From: CAZQIC01 sp964593555
Lineage (GTDB): Bacteria > Bacteroidota > Bacteroidia > JAFLBG01
Assembly (NCBI GenBank): GCA_964593555.1
Contig: CAZQIC010000046.1
Coordinates: forward strand, 1 to 31,379
Reading direction: 5' to 3'
Length of the DNA: 31,379 bases
Within the stretch, counting starts at the first letter, position 1; every line of letters begins with the position of its first letter. The position numbers and the translations under genes were made by a program. Shown here piece after piece: positions 1 to 8,049 of the stretch. The notes under the pieces are model-generated. The model was not told the DNA's origin. It did not search any database and was given only the letters and a program-made list of their open reading frames with translations.

Positions 1-32
1 AATTAGTTATATCGTTATTTATTAACAATTTG

Positions 33-49
33 ATTTTTAGAACTCCCCT
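33..49 (+). promoter_or_regulatory. 17-bp motif upstream of HMG-CoA reductase operon
   Basis: ATTTTTAGAACTCCCCT ends 15 bases before the ATG at 65. An exact copy on the opposite strand (31331-31347) precedes the alpha-oxoamine synthase fusion gene. Both are followed by A/T-rich DNA containing AATAAA and preceded by TTAACA-containing A/T-rich DNA. It could be a promoter -7 region plus start site, or an operator. The close spacing to the ATG makes a -33 element unlikely at this copy. The function is inferred; the identity is seen directly. Confidence 0.5.
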
Positions 50-64
50 TAATAAATATTTTCA

Positions 65-1348
65 ATGGCATCATCATCAGATAAAGCGAGTAAGGCACTG
101 CACATTATAAATGCAATGCAAAATGTGGATAACCTAATTAACAATATCCGCAACAAGGGAAATATTGGTATTGAAAAAGATTCTTTCCCAACAGAAGAGA
201 TCGCATCGGCCGCCGGTCAGCAAAAAAGAATTGATCATTTAAAAAAAGAAATTCCGGGTCTGGATGTAAATCAGTTAACCGGTATAAAAAACATTTCTGA
301 ATTTACGCAGTTCGATGGCAACATAGAAAATTTTATTGGTATGACCCAGATCCCAACAGGTATCATTGGCCCTGTTAGAATCACAGGATCTGCAGCTAAC
401 GGAGATTTTTATGTTCCACTCGCAACAAGCGAAGGCGCTTTAGTTGCATCATATCACAGGGGTGCAAAAGCAACGCGGCTAAGTGGAGGAATAACATCAA
501 TCTGCCTTGTGGAAGGAGTGCAGCGCAGCCCGGTTTTCAAATTCAATAACGTTGGTGATATCGGATTATTTCTTTTATGGTTTCTAAAAGAAATAGAAGT
601 TTTTGAAAAGATCACATCTCAAACAAGCCGTTTCGCCAAACTTAACGATGTAAAAACAAATATAGAAGGCAATCATGTGATCTTAACTTTTGAATATCAT
701 ACCGGAGATGCTTCAGGACAAAACATGGTTACCATTTGTACAGATGAGATCTGTAAATACATTGTAGAGAATTCTCCGGTTAAGCCAACGTTTTGGTTCA
801 TCGAAGGAAATTACTCCGGCGATAAAAAAGCAACAGCTTTATCATTCACTACTGTTCGCGGAAAAAAAGTTACCTCGGAAGTCGTTGTTCCAAAAATAGT
901 AGTAGAAAAAGTATTAAAAACTACTCCTGAAATGATGGCGCAATATTGGCAAACATCAACGCTCGGTGTAATACAAAGTGGCGCCATTGGTGCACAGGGA
1001 CATTACGCAAATGGTTTAACCGCATTATTTCTGGCAACAGGACAGGATGCTGCCTGTGTTGCAGAAGCCGCAGTTGGAATTACAAGAATGCAACTAACGC
1101 CTGAAGGAGATCTTTATGTGAGCGTTACACTGCCAAACTTAATTGTGGGAACTGTGGGCGGTGGAACTTCCATGCCCACACAATTGGAATGTTTAAAAAT
1201 AATGGGCTGTGCAGGTACTGGCAATGCACGTAAATATGCAGAAATATGCGGAGGTGTTGTATTAGCCGGAGAATTATCAATTGCAGCCGCACTTTCGGCC
1301 GGCCACTTCTCTTCAGCACATAAAAAATTCGGAAGGAAAAAACAATAA
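65..1348 (+). CDS. HMG-CoA reductase family protein (class I-like)
   Basis: 427 aa. The family reduces the thioester of HMG-CoA to mevalonate using NAD(P)H. Signature segments are present in order: ENFIG (88-92), PLATSEGALVAS with the catalytic Glu at 123, TGDASGQNM of the cofactor-binding loop (213-221), DKK with the catalytic Lys (253-255), ATGQDAA with the catalytic Asp at 328, GTVGGGTSMPTQ (362-373), and the C-terminal AGHFSSAH with the catalytic His at 419. The active site therefore looks complete. There is no membrane domain, as usual in bacteria and unlike the eukaryotic enzyme. It is the first gene of the operon, two bases before the next. No other mevalonate-pathway gene is in the window, so it may supply mevalonate for prenyl lipid synthesis or reduce a different acyl thioester. 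The family is confident; the substrate is not. Confidence 0.9.
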   Translation: MASSSDKASKALHIINAMQNVDNLINNIRNKGNIGIEKDSFPTEEIASAAGQQKRIDHLKKEIPGLDVNQLTGIKNISEFTQFDGNIENFIGMTQIPTGIIGPVRITGSAANGDFYVPLATSEGALVASYHRGAKATRLSGGITSICLVEGVQRSPVFKFNNVGDIGLFLLWFLKEIEVFEKITSQTSRFAKLNDVKTNIEGNHVILTFEYHTGDASGQNMVTICTDEICKYIVENSPVKPTFWFIEGNYSGDKKATALSFTTVRGKKVTSEVVVPKIVVEKVLKTTPEMMAQYWQTSTLGVIQSGAIGAQGHYANGLTALFLATGQDAACVAEAAVGITRMQLTPEGDLYVSVTLPNLIVGTVGGGTSMPTQLECLKIMGCAGTGNARKYAEICGGVVLAGELSIAAALSAGHFSSAHKKFGRKKQ

Positions 1349-1350
1349 TT

Positions 1351-1722
1351 ATGAGCGTAGCACTTGTATATATTGGTTATTTATGGGTATGTATTATTCA
1401 TTCTGTTTTTTCGGGCATAACCCTTTATTCCTTATTCGGCAAGAAACTAATCCATAAAAAGAAAATCTTTCCCATTTTTTTTCTCGCCATTTTCCAGGGA
1501 TTCCTGGAAACATATTGGATCCCCATAATTTCACAAATGGGAATCACTATCACTTCTAATAACCAGCAGATATTAAACTTCTTCGATCTCACAGAAAATA
1601 CCAATATTGCTGCAATACTAAGACCATCATTTATGAGTATTATCATCTGGCTGATACAAGGTATGCTTGCTAATTACATTGGCAGAAAAATGTTTTTGCG
1701 AAATGTAAATTCCATTTTATGA
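1351..1722 (+). CDS. small three-helix membrane protein, unknown
   Basis: 123 aa and not recognised. Three hydrophobic stretches (about residues 3-29, 39-60, 89-111) suggest an integral membrane protein. A basic KKLIHKKK segment after the first helix suggests a cytoplasmic loop there. It starts two bases after the HMG-CoA reductase stop and its own stop overlaps the next ATG in an ATGA (1719-1722), so it is probably translated as part of the operon. By position it could be a subunit or scaffold for the membrane enzymes next to it, but nothing in the sequence shows that. Confidence 0.75.
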   Translation: MSVALVYIGYLWVCIIHSVFSGITLYSLFGKKLIHKKKIFPIFFLAIFQGFLETYWIPIISQMGITITSNNQQILNFFDLTENTNIAAILRPSFMSIIIWLIQGMLANYIGRKMFLRNVNSIL

Positions 1723-2663
1723 GTACAACAGCAGACAACAATAAATCTTTTTTAAAAAGATTTTACATTTATCAAAAGGAACGATTTCCTATTCTGGGCC
1801 ACGGGATGCTCGTCGCGTCATTCAGTTTTTCTGCTATTGCCTACTCACGTATTTGTAGAGGCGTTGAAGGCTTTGTTCCGTGGCACATTTACCTCACCGG
1901 AATTTTTACCACCATTACACTTTTTTTCCTTGTCAGAGTTTTCGATGAATTCAAGGATGCAGAAGATGATGCGAAATATCGTAAAGAGTTACCTGTCCCG
2001 CGCGGACTTGTATCACTAAAAGAATTAGCAATTGCCGGAGTTATTGTTGCTATGCTACAAATAGGCATCAATTTACTTCTGTTCCCAAAAATGCTGCTGA
2101 TCTATTTTATTGTTATCGCCTACCTGAGTTTGATGGGAAAAGAATTTTTTATCGCTGAATGGTTAAAGAAAAATCAATTCTGGTATGTGACATCGCATAT
2201 GTTTATTATACCATTGATAGATATTTATGCCAGCGGACTTGATTGGCTGCTGGCCGGAGTTGATGCGCCTAAAGGCCTGGCATTTTTCTTTGGTGTTTCT
2301 TATATGAATGGGATCGTGCTTGAGGTTGGAAGAAAAATACGCATCCCTGAAAATGAAAAAGAAGGTGTACTCACTTATTCATCTATGCTCGGTATAAATA
2401 AAGCGATTGGACTTTGGATAGGAATTCTTTTAGTTACACTTTCACTTAGTATAGCAGCCTGCTGGTTCGCCGGCTATGGAATTATTTCTTACTCAGTTTT
2501 AATTTTCTTTTTTGTCCTTTGCTCTATCCCTGCACTATTATTTCTTAAAAAGAGAACTGCAAAATTATCCAAACTAATCGAAACTCTTTCTGCTGTCTGG
2601 ACAATTGCCATGTACTTAACGCTCGGTGGAATTCCTATGTTCATTAAACTTATTTTCTCCTGA
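1719..2663 (+). CDS. UbiA-type membrane prenyltransferase family protein
   Basis: 314 aa with about eight hydrophobic segments. The first UbiA motif appears as RVFDEFKDAEDD (73-84), followed by ELPVPRG (90-96), matching the Asp-rich metal/diphosphate site and the R-P-x-x-x-G stretch after it. The second Asp-rich motif is replaced: residues 201-221 read EVGRKIRIPENEKEGVLTYS, with Glu and basic residues where classical members have DxxxD. This may mark a divergent subfamily with a different acceptor or a non-prenyl donor. Family members transfer polyprenyl groups from diphosphates to aromatic or lipid acceptors inside the membrane. Both ends overlap neighbouring genes, so it is co-transcribed with the dikinase downstream. 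The fold family is fairly certain; the substrate is unknown. Confidence 0.8.
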   Translation: MSTTADNNKSFLKRFYIYQKERFPILGHGMLVASFSFSAIAYSRICRGVEGFVPWHIYLTGIFTTITLFFLVRVFDEFKDAEDDAKYRKELPVPRGLVSLKELAIAGVIVAMLQIGINLLLFPKMLLIYFIVIAYLSLMGKEFFIAEWLKKNQFWYVTSHMFIIPLIDIYASGLDWLLAGVDAPKGLAFFFGVSYMNGIVLEVGRKIRIPENEKEGVLTYSSMLGINKAIGLWIGILLVTLSLSIAACWFAGYGIISYSVLIFFFVLCSIPALLFLKKRTAKLSKLIETLSAVWTIAMYLTLGGIPMFIKLIFS

Positions 2664-5257
2664 TGAACTATATTAAATACGATAAGGTCAATGGTCATTC
2701 CGAAAAAGGTATCGGGGGAAAAGCGCGTAATCTTTTTAAATTAAGAGAAGCAGGCTTGCCCGTGCCTAATTGGATCGTTTTCCCTGAAGAAAATTTTTTG
2801 TCACTTATTTCAGGAATAAAAATTAATACGGAAAATATAAACGCTGCTTTAGAAAAAATAAACGCGCATCAAATATCAAACGATATCATCCGCAATATTG
2901 TTGCTGATCTTGACAACCCGATTTTTGTCGCTGTGCGTTCTTCTGCTATTGACGAAGATGGTTCAGAATTTTCTTTCGCCGGACAATTTGAATCCTATTT
3001 ATATGTGAAGCCTGAAGACATAGCAAATAAAATAAAAAAAGTATGGATCTCTGCCTTTTCAAAAAGAGTAATTGAATATAGAAAGAACAATGGCTTAAGT
3101 GAAAAATTCGGAATAGCAGTTGTTGTCCAACGCATGGTCGATGCTGAAGCTGCAGGAGTTGCCTTTGGAATTAACCCGACTAACGGAGATAGAAAAGCAC
3201 AGCTGATTAGCGCCGTTTTTGGCGTTGGCGAAGGGCTGGTGTCAGGAGAGTTGAATGCGGATAATTTTATTGTAAAGGGAAATGATATCAATTTTATTCC
3301 TGCAGAAAAAGATCACAAGTTGGTTGTTGATAGTGTGAATGGCGGGACCATAAAAAAAGAATTATCCGATCATGAAAAAAAGTCTCCAGCCTTAAGTGAT
3401 GCACACGTTTATGAACTATCAAACATTCTTAACGCCTGTTATAAATTTTACGGGAAACCGCAGGATATAGAATTTGCGCTGAGTCATGGGCAACTATATT
3501 TACTCCAGGCGAGACCAATTACCAACCTAAACAAGATCGCAGATAAAAATGGTGAGTTTATTATCTGGGACAACAGTAATATAATTGAATCCTATCCAGG
3601 AATCAGTTCTCCTCTCACCTTCTCATTTATTATAAAAATGTATGAGGCAGTATATCGACAGTTCTCACTCCTGATGGGCGTAAAGGAAAAAGAAATTGAT
3701 AACAACTCGGAAGTTTACGCAAACATGCTCGGATTATTAAAAGGCCGCGTATATTATAATTTACTAAGCTGGTATAAAGCGCTTGCATTATTACCCGGCT
3801 ATTCGCTCAATGCAGAGTTCATGGAAAAAATGATGGGAGTTAAGGAGCGATTCGAATTAAAAAATCAAATAAAAAATTCCAGGTTCAAAGAAAAGCTTCG
3901 TGTACTTAATATGATCTGGCTGATGATTAAAAATTTGAATGCATTACCAGGCATGAGAAAAAATTTTCAAAACGATTTTAACGGAGTAATGCAAAAATAC
4001 AATGCCATTGATCTAAGCAAATGTGATGCGCACGAACTCATGAATTTGTATAAAGAGTTTGAGCAAACATTGCTAAAAAAATGGAAAGCTCCATTGGTAA
4101 ACGATTTTTTTGCTATGATCTATTTTGGTGTGACACAAAAATTATCACTTAAGCATTTTCCTGAACAGCCTAATATTCATAATGACTTGCTGTGCGGTGC
4201 TAAAGATATCATTTCCGTGGAGCCCGTGCATCGGAGCCTCGAACTTGCAACACAAATAGCAGCAAATGAAAAATCAAAAGCGTTATTTCTAGAGAGCAAA
4301 CCGGAAATAATATGGAATGAATTGAACGCCGGAGCCTTCCCGGAGGTAAAAAAATTAATTGATGAATACATTATAAAATTCGGAGAACGCTGCGTAGGCG
4401 AGCTAAAGCTGGAAACCATTACTTACAAACAAAATCCATTATTGTTTGTAAAAATAATAAAGTCATATGTTGAGCAAGGCATTACAAAAAAGAACACCTT
4501 AAAAAATTTAGATCAAGAATTACGAAAGAACGCAGAGGCTGCGGTAAAAAAAGAATTGAGAGGAAGACCACTTAAAAAATTAATATTCAATTATTTTTTA
4601 AAAAGGGCACGTGTGTTGGTAAGCTCGAGGGAGAATTTACGCTACGAGCGTACAAGAGGCTTTGGAAAAGTGCGACAAATATTTTGCGCCATCGGTGATC
4701 ATTTTTATGCCGAAGCGATTATTGATGAGCGCCGCGATATTTTCTTTTTGAGCATGGAAGAAATATTTAATCACATAAAAGGAACTTCAATTAATGACGA
4801 TCTTAAAAAACTGATCACACTTCGGAAAGAGGAATATCAATACTACGAAACAACAAATACTGTCGAGAGAATTAAAACGTATGGTATCGTTTATCATGCA
4901 AACGATTTCTCTACAACTCCAGGCGGTAACATTGTAGAAGGAGATCTAAAAGGATTAGGCTGCTGCCCGGGAATAGTGAAAGCGAAAGTACGTGTTGTTC
5001 ATTCGCCCGATGAAGTTGAAAATTTAAATGGAGATATTTTAGTTACGTCGAGCACCGACCCGGGGTGGGTAACACTCTTCCCAACAGCTTCTGCAATTCT
5101 GGTAGAGCGTGGCAGCTTATTGAGCCACTCCGCCATTGTATCCCGTGAAATGGGAAAACCATGCATAGTTGGTGTAACTGGATTACTTGAAAGAATTAAA
5201 ACCGGGGACCTGGTAGAAATGGACGGCAGCACAGGTATAATAAAAATAATATCATGA
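2663..5257 (+). CDS. PEP synthase/rifampin phosphotransferase-like dikinase
   Basis: 864 aa. The N-terminal PPDK-type ATP-grasp domain (about 10-290) shows VRSSA (91-95), SFAGQ (104-108), FGVGEGLVSG (186-195) and QARPI (282-286). A variable helical middle region (about 290-735) follows, then a C-terminal swivelling phosphohistidine domain with GSLLSHSAI, putative phospho-His at 822. The PEP/pyruvate-binding TIM barrel of true PEP synthase is absent. Length, domain order and His position match the rifampin phosphotransferase group, which transfers the beta phosphate of ATP to a hydroxyl of a small molecule. In a lipid operon, the likely role is phosphorylation of a lipid or prenyl alcohol rather than antibiotic resistance; this is inference. 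Its start overlaps the UbiA stop and its stop overlaps the desaturase start. Confidence 0.85.
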   Translation: MNYIKYDKVNGHSEKGIGGKARNLFKLREAGLPVPNWIVFPEENFLSLISGIKINTENINAALEKINAHQISNDIIRNIVADLDNPIFVAVRSSAIDEDGSEFSFAGQFESYLYVKPEDIANKIKKVWISAFSKRVIEYRKNNGLSEKFGIAVVVQRMVDAEAAGVAFGINPTNGDRKAQLISAVFGVGEGLVSGELNADNFIVKGNDINFIPAEKDHKLVVDSVNGGTIKKELSDHEKKSPALSDAHVYELSNILNACYKFYGKPQDIEFALSHGQLYLLQARPITNLNKIADKNGEFIIWDNSNIIESYPGISSPLTFSFIIKMYEAVYRQFSLLMGVKEKEIDNNSEVYANMLGLLKGRVYYNLLSWYKALALLPGYSLNAEFMEKMMGVKERFELKNQIKNSRFKEKLRVLNMIWLMIKNLNALPGMRKNFQNDFNGVMQKYNAIDLSKCDAHELMNLYKEFEQTLLKKWKAPLVNDFFAMIYFGVTQKLSLKHFPEQPNIHNDLLCGAKDIISVEPVHRSLELATQIAANEKSKALFLESKPEIIWNELNAGAFPEVKKLIDEYIIKFGERCVGELKLETITYKQNPLLFVKIIKSYVEQGITKKNTLKNLDQELRKNAEAAVKKELRGRPLKKLIFNYFLKRARVLVSSRENLRYERTRGFGKVRQIFCAIGDHFYAEAIIDERRDIFFLSMEEIFNHIKGTSINDDLKKLITLRKEEYQYYETTNTVERIKTYGIVYHANDFSTTPGGNIVEGDLKGLGCCPGIVKAKVRVVHSPDEVENLNGDILVTSSTDPGWVTLFPTASAILVERGSLLSHSAIVSREMGKPCIVGVTGLLERIKTGDLVEMDGSTGIIKIIS

Positions 5258-6087
5258 GCTTCTGGATATCTTTATTTCTATGTTGTGTTTTTTATTACAT
5301 GCTTGCGGCGCTATCAGTGGGCATTGTCTACCACAGAGCACTCACACACAAGTCATTAAAACTTTCGCCCTGGTTTGAAAAGATACTAGTCATTCTTGCT
5401 TTGCCTGCGGGAACACCAATACAATTTGTTGGCAATCATCGATTTCACCACGCATTTTCTGACACGGAAAAAGATCCGCATTCGCCTGTGTCAAAAGGAT
5501 TCTGGTATGCGCATTCTGGCTGGTACATAAATTCTTATAATCCACTAATTTGTATTTTATATTCCATTAGTGGACCATTAAGAATATTATGGGATGGATG
5601 GAACAGACCACGCACGAACCTGGAGTATAATTACATGGCAGATGATATTGCGAAAAATTCTTTCTATAAATACATCAGCACCCCTTATGTTTTTCAAACT
5701 ATTACATTACTTCAGGCGCTTACAGGTATAGTTTTATTTTTTTACTTCTGGGGGACAGCCGGCATAATTGCTCTCTGGCTTACTTTGGTTATCATCTTCA
5801 ACCTGGGAGATTCATTAAACAGCATCACACATTTATATGGGGACGAAAATAAAAAAAACAGCGATCATTCCAGGAACAACGCTATCATCGCCTTGCTAAC
5901 TATGGGAGACGGCTGGCATGCCAATCATCATTTATTCCCCGATAGCGCAAAACTCGGATTAAAAAATAATCAACCTGACCCTACTTTTTACATAATAAAA
6001 CTTCTTCACTACCTTGGGATAGCCCATGAAATTAAAGTACCAGCCAACGATACCATAAAAAGAATATTATTGCTCAATGAAAAGTGA
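5254..6087 (+). CDS. acyl-CoA desaturase (membrane di-iron, delta-9 type)
   Basis: 277 aa. The three histidine boxes of membrane fatty-acyl desaturases are present: HRALTH (27-32), HRFHH (62-66) and HANHH (222-226), plus an extra conserved-type His in NSITHLYG (193). Four or so hydrophobic segments flank the boxes. The family introduces a double bond into a saturated acyl chain with O2 and an electron donor; there is no fused cytochrome b5. It is slightly short for the family but complete. ATGA overlaps the dikinase stop at 5254-5257, and its 3' end overlaps the next gene by 11 bp. The chain length and carrier (CoA, ACP or lipid) cannot be read from the sequence. Confidence 0.9.
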   Translation: MSFWISLFLCCVFYYMLAALSVGIVYHRALTHKSLKLSPWFEKILVILALPAGTPIQFVGNHRFHHAFSDTEKDPHSPVSKGFWYAHSGWYINSYNPLICILYSISGPLRILWDGWNRPRTNLEYNYMADDIAKNSFYKYISTPYVFQTITLLQALTGIVLFFYFWGTAGIIALWLTLVIIFNLGDSLNSITHLYGDENKKNSDHSRNNAIIALLTMGDGWHANHHLFPDSAKLGLKNNQPDPTFYIIKLLHYLGIAHEIKVPANDTIKRILLLNEK

Positions 6088-7171
6088 CTTAAATAAAAAA
6101 GTTGATTTCAGTATCATACGTTATGCCAATTGTTGGGAAGACGCTGATATTTTATTCCAGGGCCTCGCTCCCATTGAGGGAAAAAAAATATTGTCTATCG
6201 CATCTGCAGGTGATAATAGTTTTTTATTGCTAAAGTCTTCTCCCGAATTGTTAGTCGCGGTGGATGTAAATAAAACACAATTGTATTTAACAGAATTAAA
6301 GAAAGTGTGCATTAAACATATGGGGCGAGAGGAAGTCTTACAATTTCTGGGATTCAAACGTGGCAGCGGTGACCGATACTCAACATTTGATTCCATAAAG
6401 AATCACCTTTCTAATGAATGTAGAAATTATTGGGAGAAAAATATTAAACAACTAAAAAAAGGCGTGATCTACGAGGGTAAATTCGAAAAATATTTTATTC
6501 TTTTTGGCAAGAGGATCTTACCATTTATACATTTTCGCAAAACCACTTCTAAATTATTTGAAGAAAAAAGCGAAGAAGAACAAACATTATTTTACAATAA
6601 CAAATGGAACAATCTACAGTGGAGATTGCTTTTCAAAATTTTCTTCAGCAAATATGTTATGGGGAAATTTGGCCGTGATCCCAAATTCCTGGAACAAGTA
6701 AAAGTTCCAGTTTCAGAATATATTTATGCAAAAGCAGCACATCACCTAAAAAGCAAGCATTCACAAACGAATTTTATGTTGCGCTTCAATTTAACAGGTC
6801 GTTTTGCAAACCTACTCCCTCCCTATCTTCAGAGAGAGAATTACGATGTGATCAAAAAAAACATTGACAAACTTGTTGTATTCGAAGGATTTGCCGAAGA
6901 TGCTTTTAATAAGTATGGAAAATTCCATTATATGAACCTCTCTAACATTTTTGAATACATGGATGATGAACTTTTTCTTAAAACAGGAAAGGTTCTCAGT
7001 GAAAATCTGGAAGAGAAGGGGCGAATTGCCTATTGGAATTTAATGGTGCCGAGAAGGATTTCGCAAATCCTACCCAATTCAATGGAATATAAAAAAGAGC
7101 TATCCGAGAAATTATCAAAAATTGACAGAGGATTTTTCTACAATCAATTCATTGTTGATGAAGCAAACTAA
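6077..7171 (+). CDS. btaA: BtaA-type 3-amino-3-carboxypropyltransferase
   Basis: 364 aa. Residues 16-22 (YANCWED), 40-48 (SIASAGDNS) and 61-68 (AVDVNKTQ) match the N-terminal SAM-binding signature of the DUF3419/BtaA family. That family transfers the 3-amino-3-carboxypropyl group of S-adenosylmethionine to the hydroxyl of diacylglycerol, the first step of DGTS betaine-lipid synthesis. No BtaB-type N-methyltransferase is in the window, so if active the product would keep a free amine and carboxylate unless modified by another enzyme; the GNAT-like gene downstream is one candidate. It overlaps the desaturase by 11 bp. The symbol is by family resemblance only; the acceptor here may not be diacylglycerol. 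Confidence 0.85.
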   Translation: MKSDLNKKVDFSIIRYANCWEDADILFQGLAPIEGKKILSIASAGDNSFLLLKSSPELLVAVDVNKTQLYLTELKKVCIKHMGREEVLQFLGFKRGSGDRYSTFDSIKNHLSNECRNYWEKNIKQLKKGVIYEGKFEKYFILFGKRILPFIHFRKTTSKLFEEKSEEEQTLFYNNKWNNLQWRLLFKIFFSKYVMGKFGRDPKFLEQVKVPVSEYIYAKAAHHLKSKHSQTNFMLRFNLTGRFANLLPPYLQRENYDVIKKNIDKLVVFEGFAEDAFNKYGKFHYMNLSNIFEYMDDELFLKTGKVLSENLEEKGRIAYWNLMVPRRISQILPNSMEYKKELSEKLSKIDRGFFYNQFIVDEAN

Positions 7172-7230
7172 ACCACTATGGATTGAAAATTCATAAGTTT
7201 AAATAAAGAATGAAATTCTTAAAGATAGAG

Positions 7231-7313
7231 CGTCGTTGCGAAGGAGGTATCCCGATAGCTATCGGGAAAGCAATCTATCGATGGTAGAGATTGCTTCGTT
7301 CCTCGCAATGACG
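7231..7313. repeat. dispersed dyad-symmetric repeat (REP/MITE-like)
   Basis: The outer arms CGTCGTTGCGA and TCGCAATGACG are near-complementary, inner arms AAGCAATCT and AGATTGCTT are complementary, and a perfect 16-bp palindrome CCCGATAGCTATCGGG lies at 7251-7266. The CGTCATTGCGAGGAACGAAGCAATCTC type of sequence recurs between genes in many Bacteroidota genomes (from memory). It occupies the 200-bp gap between the BtaA-like and kinase genes in an otherwise tightly packed operon and could form a strong hairpin in the transcript. Confidence 0.8.
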
Positions 7314-7371
7314 GCAAGAATGAAAATTTGTAGAAACAGAAAGTGCTAAGTTTCAAAAACGAATTGTAACA

Positions 7372-8046
7372 ATGAATGAGAACATAATTAATACCGGTAT
7401 ACTCGCAGGATCATTCCTTGTTTTATTCGCACTTGCAGAAATTATGTATCACTACATGCATATTAAAGTTGAACTTACGAGGAAAACAGTTCATTTTGGC
7501 ACAGGTATACTTACGTTGCTTTTCCCGGTCATGCTTCACAATCATTGGCTAGTTCTTTTTCTTTGCAGTTCATTCGCCCTTATTCTTATTGTCAGTTTAA
7601 AATTTAATTTACTTAAGTCGATCAATGCAATTGATAGAAAATCCGCGGGGAGTATATGCTATCCGGTTTCTGTATATCTATGTTATCTAGTTTATGAGCA
7701 TTATGGTTACGCATATTATTTTTTCTATCTGCCTATTTTAACGCTTGCCATTTGCGACCCCATTGCAGCGCTTTGCGGAAAAACATGGCCTTTAGGAAAA
7801 TATAAAGTGGGCAATGATCACAAAACACTTATGGGTTCCTCTATGTTCTTTCTGAGTTCTTTTATCCTCTCAGTATTTTTAGTGCTTTACTCCGGCGGCT
7901 TTAGTTTTGGCATTTCCCTTATTCTACTATGCTTTATTTTCGCAGCACTGACAACTTTTGTTGAAGCCATTAGTAAAAACGGATATGATAATATTTCTAT
8001 TCCTATAATGTCATTGATCATTCTTATCATTGAAAAAAGCATTTAA
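7372..8046 (+). CDS. phytol/dolichol kinase-like membrane protein
   Basis: 224 aa, about seven hydrophobic helices. Motifs match the CTP-dependent polyprenol kinase / phosphatidate cytidylyltransferase-like superfamily: ELTRKTVHFGTG (34-45), CDPIAALCGK (128-137), HKTLMGS (150-156), and VEAISKNGYDNISIPI (197-212). The last resembles the VE...DN.TVP block of phytol and farnesol kinases. Members phosphorylate isoprenoid alcohols in the membrane, for example for prenyl-diphosphate salvage. With the UbiA-like and HMG-CoA reductase genes nearby, it suggests an isoprenoid branch, though the substrate is inferred. It starts after the repeat-filled gap at 7172-7371, so an internal promoter there is possible. 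The next gene begins three bases after its stop. Confidence 0.8.
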   Translation: MNENIINTGILAGSFLVLFALAEIMYHYMHIKVELTRKTVHFGTGILTLLFPVMLHNHWLVLFLCSSFALILIVSLKFNLLKSINAIDRKSAGSICYPVSVYLCYLVYEHYGYAYYFFYLPILTLAICDPIAALCGKTWPLGKYKVGNDHKTLMGSSMFFLSSFILSVFLVLYSGGFSFGISLILLCFIFAALTTFVEAISKNGYDNISIPIMSLIILIIEKSI

Positions 8047-8049
8047 ACT

